Assembly: GCA_900772565.1 (NCBI GenBank)
Contig: CAAHET010000141.1
Location: forward strand, 1-23,074
Source of the DNA: an uncultured Faecalibacterium sp.
GTDB lineage: Bacteria; Bacillota; Clostridia; Oscillospirales; Ruminococcaceae
Length of the DNA: 23,074 nucleotides
Reading direction: 5' to 3'
Positions 20,617-23,074 of this stretch are shown piece by piece; the first letter of the stretch is position 1; each line of letters opens with the position of its first letter. The notes below the pieces were generated by a model. That model ran no database searches. It saw only the letters and a program-made list of their open reading frames with translations, and was not told the DNA's origin. The translations under genes were made by a program, and so were the position numbers.

Positions 20617-20656
20617 AAATCCCACGAAGAATCGTAAGATTCCTCGTGGGATTTTC
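20616..20656. terminator. Terminator after tRNA-Lys, usable from both sides
   Basis: AAAATCCCACGA pairs with TCGTGGGATTTT, with an inner GAAT/ATTC helix. There are Ts after each arm on its strand. Confidence 0.85.
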
Positions 20657-20671
20657 CATTTTCTGGAGCTC

Positions 20672-20699
20672 TGCACACTTTTGCACACTTTTTGCACAC
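20672..20699. repeat. Three direct TGCACAC repeats near the attachment site
   Basis: TGCACAC at 20672, 20682 and 20693, separated by CTTTT-like spacers at about one helical turn. Possible arm-type integrase or excisionase sites. Confidence 0.6.
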
Positions 20700-20723
20700 C
20701 GGCGGGAAAGCCGTGTTTTTCCT

Positions 20724-20747
20724 TGCATTGTCTGCATTCTGTGCATT
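20724..20747. repeat. Three direct TGCATT repeats, 9-bp period
   Basis: TGCATT at 20724, 20733 and 20742, just before the integrase 3' end. It is a second repeat set beside TGCACAC. Confidence 0.55.
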
Positions 20748-20771
20748 GTGAGCGATTTTTCCATACTTTTT

Positions 20772-22175
20772 TCAGGCGAACAGCAGGCGAGTGAACTCAC
20801 GCCGCTGCTCGGGGTTCATCTGCCGGACAACTTTCAGCATCCCTTCCGGGGTGATCTGGATGCCGCCCGGCAGATTTTCTTTTACCGGCACAGAGTCGGA
20901 TTTGGGGGAGGCGATGTCCTGCGAATAGAAGTCTGCTTCCAGCTTCTCGGCCAGCTCCAACCGGGGCTTGTCCTGCGTGTGGGCGTAGGTGTCCATCAGG
21001 ATGCCCGTGGTGGCATGACCGGTGTTGCCCTGCACAGCCTTGATGTTGCCGCCGGATTCAATCAACTGGTAAGTGGCACTGGAGTGGCGCAGACCGTGGA
21101 ACACGATCTTCTCAAACTCCGGGTGCTCCGCACGCCAAGTGCGGTACCATTTAGAAAGGGCTTCCGGGGCAACAGGCATACCGTTGGGCAGGCGGAAGAG
21201 CTGACCGCAGTTGCGATACCTGCCATCCATGGCAAGCTCGTCCTGCCGGAGCTTTTCCAGCCAAGCCAGCAACTCTTCCTTCAAGGGTTTCGTCAGATAA
21301 AGGGTGCGGCTGGATTTCTTGGTTTTCGGCTTCTTCAGCACCAGTGCGGAGCTACTGCCCTCACGCTGGTCGGGGAAGATGTGGTAGATCTGGTTCGGGT
21401 CGGTCTTTTCCAGTGCGGCCTTTTCGGTGCGCTGCAAGCTCCGGCCGACCGTGATGGTTCCGCGCCCATCCGCTGCATCGAAGTCAATATCTCCCGGCTG
21501 CAAGCCGAGGATTTCTCCGACACGCAGCGAGAGAATCATACTCAGGTGGACAGCGAGATGAAGCGTGGGGTCGGTCATGGTCTGCAACGCCGCAAGCATA
21601 GTCTTTTCATCCCAAATGGCACGTTCCTCCGAGGTAGCCTTGGGAGCTTCTCTCGGAATCGGTGACTTGAGGAGCAGACCCCACTCAACGGCATAGGAGA
21701 AAGCAGTCTTGAGCATGGCGTGGACTTCCCGGATGGAAGCACCCGTCAGAAACTGCCGCTTCTGTTTGTCGGTGAGCGTTTGCTTGACACCCTGCTTATA
21801 CAGTCCGCGCGGTGTCCGGCTCAAAGTGACGTAGAACTGTTCAAGGTCATACGTCTGAACCTTTTGAATCTGCTTCTTGCCGAGGTAAGGCACGACAAGA
21901 TTCTGAATCATGGCTACCGTGTGGGTGTAGGTTTTGGGTGCCCACTTGTGCTTGCTTGACTGGATGGGGAGCCACTTGTACAGCATTTCCTCCACCGTCA
22001 TTGCATCGGGTATGAGGAACGTACCGTCTAAAAGTTCTTTCTCCACCGAGATTTTGCGGTCTTGCGCTTCTTTCTTGGTTTTGAAGCTCTCCCAGCCTTC
22101 ACAGATTCGGCCAGCATGGTCTTTGTACTTGAAACGAACGGAGTAGGAATCTCCGCGCTTGAGAATAGATGCCAT
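20772..22175 (-). CDS. Tyrosine recombinase / phage-type integrase
   Basis: A 467-residue site-specific recombinase that integrates and excises the element. The N-terminal AP2-like arm-binding domain (residues 1-55, SYSVRFKYKDHAGRICEGW) is followed by a SAM-like core-binding domain (about 60-165) and the catalytic domain. Catalytic residues are R218 in SLRVGEILGL, the lysine hairpin KKPKTKKSSR, H360 and R363 in HGLRHSSAT, H387 in GNTGHATT and the nucleophile Y397 in MDTYAH, so the enzyme looks active. A C-terminal tail of about 60 residues follows. ATG 22175 is set by GGAGGGA about 7 bp upstream. It starts 14 bp after the excisionase-like gene, so the two form an operon. Confidence 0.95.
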   Translation of the reverse strand: MASILKRGDSYSVRFKYKDHAGRICEGWESFKTKKEAQDRKISVEKELLDGTFLIPDAMTVEEMLYKWLPIQSSKHKWAPKTYTHTVAMIQNLVVPYLGKKQIQKVQTYDLEQFYVTLSRTPRGLYKQGVKQTLTDKQKRQFLTGASIREVHAMLKTAFSYAVEWGLLLKSPIPREAPKATSEERAIWDEKTMLAALQTMTDPTLHLAVHLSMILSLRVGEILGLQPGDIDFDAADGRGTITVGRSLQRTEKAALEKTDPNQIYHIFPDQREGSSSALVLKKPKTKKSSRTLYLTKPLKEELLAWLEKLRQDELAMDGRYRNCGQLFRLPNGMPVAPEALSKWYRTWRAEHPEFEKIVFHGLRHSSATYQLIESGGNIKAVQGNTGHATTGILMDTYAHTQDKPRLELAEKLEADFYSQDIASPKSDSVPVKENLPGGIQITPEGMLKVVRQMNPEQRREFTRLLFA

Positions 22176-22189
22176 AGATGTTCCCTCCC

Positions 22190-22489
22190 TCAGACCGCTG
22201 CAAACCAATCGTCAAAGCTCTGCTTGCTTACCCGGATGCTGGTACCGAGGCGGATCACCTTGAAATCTTTCGTGGTGTTGCACAGGTTGTACGCAGCGCG
22301 GTTGGAAATCGCCAGCAGTTGGGCGATCTCGTCCACCCGGTAGACAAGCGGGGCGTGTCGGATGGTTGTGCGTGTCTGGTCAGAAGGTTCTACGGCAGGG
22401 TTTGGGGACAATTCCATTGTACGGGATTCGGGTGCGGCTTTCAAGTCCTCGCGGGTCAGTTTGGTTAAGTTTCGGGAAATATTCTTCAT
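22190..22489 (-). CDS. Excisionase-like small HTH protein
   Basis: 99 residues. The C-terminal half is a MerR/excisionase-type winged helix (YRVDEIAQLLAISNRAAYNL, then VIRLGTSIRVSKQSFDDWF), the usual form of Xis-like directionality factors. The N-terminal 45 residues are polar and probably disordered. AAGGAGA lies 7 bp before ATG 22489. It is immediately upstream of the integrase, which supports an excision-control role. A plain transcriptional regulator cannot be excluded. Confidence 0.85.
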   Translation of the reverse strand: MKNISRNLTKLTREDLKAAPESRTMELSPNPAVEPSDQTRTTIRHAPLVYRVDEIAQLLAISNRAAYNLCNTTKDFKVIRLGTSIRVSKQSFDDWFAAV

Positions 22490-22499
22490 AGGCAAGTCT

Positions 22500-22869
22500 C
22501 CTTTTCACTTCACCTGACCCGGCGTAGCCCTCGTTGAGCTGTCACCATAATGGGTCGGTAATATGGAAAGGCCGAAGCTCCTGACCCGAAGCTCCGGCGA
22601 AAAGAAAAATTGCAAAGAACTTGAATTTACGCGCCCCACGCGCCCAAAACTACACAAAAGTACCTTTCTATGTTGGTTTTATAGGGCGCATGGCTGGATT
22701 GTACGCGCCCTCTTGGGGCGCGTCTTGGTTTATCTCGTGCCCCAAGGGCGTGTTGCCGCCCTGCATCCGCCCGGAAAGGGCAGATATGCGCCCGAAGAAA
22801 ACAGCGATAACAGGTAAAAACAAATGCTTTGGGGCGCGTGGGGCGGGAGATTTTCACTTTTCGTGTGTT
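22500..22869. other. Non-coding region rich in GCGCCC motifs; candidate origin or regulator-binding region
   Basis: 370 bp without a supported gene. Near the excisionase gene is a direct repeat CCGAAGCTCC (22572-22581 and 22586-22595). Further on is CGCCCCACGCGCCCAAA (22632-22648), which recurs inverted, with one extra base, at 22828-22845. Between them is a perfect 8-bp hairpin ACGCGCCC/GGGCGCGT (22703-22723), plus GGGCGCAT (22684) and ATGCGCCC (about 22786). Such iterated motifs next to a primase-helicase gene fit a replication origin of the excised element. Confidence 0.45.
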
Positions 22870-23074
22870 TTATGCCGCAGCAAAGGCGGGGTGGACGCAT
22901 ACGCCCCGGAAGCCGCGGTACTTCCCCTCGATGTGCTTGGAGAAGGTCAGGCCATACTTCCCCGCATTTTTCAGCAGGAACTGGCTGAACTTCTTTTGAG
23001 GAACAGGCGATTCCAGATTATCCTCGCACCACTTGGTGTAGGCGCGGTAGAGATAGGTGGAGCGTTCCTCGGTG
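22870..23074 (-). CDS. P4/D5-type primase-helicase, C-terminal end (partial)
   Basis: Only the last 67 codons are in the window, with the stop codon at 22870-22872. The translation contains YLYRAYTKWCEDN, VPQKKFSQFLLK and YRGFRGVCVHP. This is the winged-helix-like tail (W-C/x-E-x-x, then Y-R-G-F/W-R-G) typical of phage/plasmid P4-family and D5-type primase-helicases, which start replication of satellite phages and integrative elements. It is short for a firm call, but position and motifs agree. Confidence 0.7.
   Translation of the reverse strand, partial: TEERSTYLYRAYTKWCEDNLESPVPQKKFSQFLLKNAGKYGLTFSKHIEGKYRGFRGVCVHPAFAAA

Larger units (their letters stand above)
20590..23074. mobile_element. 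One end of an element integrated at tRNA-Lys (continues past window)
   Basis: The order is tRNA 3' end, tyrosine integrase, excisionase-like protein and P4/D5-type primase end, all on the minus strand. This is the standard left end of a tRNA-targeted integrative element or satellite prophage. The attachment core is probably within 20590-20616 (T arm to CCA). The exact core needs the other end, which is outside the window. Confidence 0.75.

Noticed and set aside
22563..22857. Open frames of 76-84 codons between the excisionase-like gene and the primase
   Set aside because: No ribosome sites, composition driven by GCGCCC repeats, no protein motifs.

Overview
The window looks like a chromosomal segment of a GC-rich anaerobic Firmicute of the Oscillospiraceae/Ruminococcaceae, most like Faecalibacterium or a close relative. 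The signs are strong AGGAGG-type ribosome sites, sigma-A promoters, a transketolase split into two genes, an ECF vitamin transporter S subunit, RNase Y, Tat-like lipoproteins, and a family of GC-rich palindromic intergenic repeats of the kind common in Faecalibacterium. The genus call is inference; no 16S gene is present.

Bases 1-5560: the C-terminal part of ATP-dependent PEP carboxykinase (cut by the window edge) and its terminator; a compact convergent locus that reads as a type I toxin-antitoxin module (48-residue membrane peptide, antisense RNA from a perfect consensus promoter, shared bidirectional terminator); an XRE regulator with a membrane tail resembling DUF1648/SdpI; thioredoxin; a two-gene transketolase operon on the minus strand; and, divergent from it, an ECF S component behind a structured leader that ends in a terminator, so probably a riboswitch or attenuator.

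Bases 5560-10560: glucosamine-6-phosphate deaminase; a 585-residue protein that fuses a complete LysR-type regulator to a CX5R tyrosine phosphatase of the Y_phosphatase3 type; and RNase Y with a leader of about 260 nt.

Bases 10560-20170, nearly all minus strand: a serine/threonine:Na+ symporter (SstT), a GNAT acetyltransferase, a short AraC-type DNA-binding protein, the phosphate operon pstS-pstC-pstA-pstB-phoU, and a two-gene operon for small Tat-signal lipoproteins of unknown function. Five mosaic palindromic repeats (one lies upstream at about 6.6 kb) punctuate these genes. Two inverted copies bracket pstC-pstA, and two direct copies bracket the GNAT/AraC pair.

Bases 20480-23074: a tRNA-Lys(TTT) gene followed by a tyrosine integrase, an excisionase-like small HTH protein, a GC-rich region full of GCGCCC motifs, and the C-terminal end of a P4/D5-type primase-helicase running off the window. 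This is one end of an integrated mobile element inserted at tRNA-Lys.

The best candidates for undescribed biology are the type I toxin-antitoxin locus with matching sense and antisense 5' leaders, the LysR-phosphatase fusion, the ECF leader RNA, the invertible-looking pstCA segment, and the GCGCCC cluster as a possible replication origin of the mobile element.
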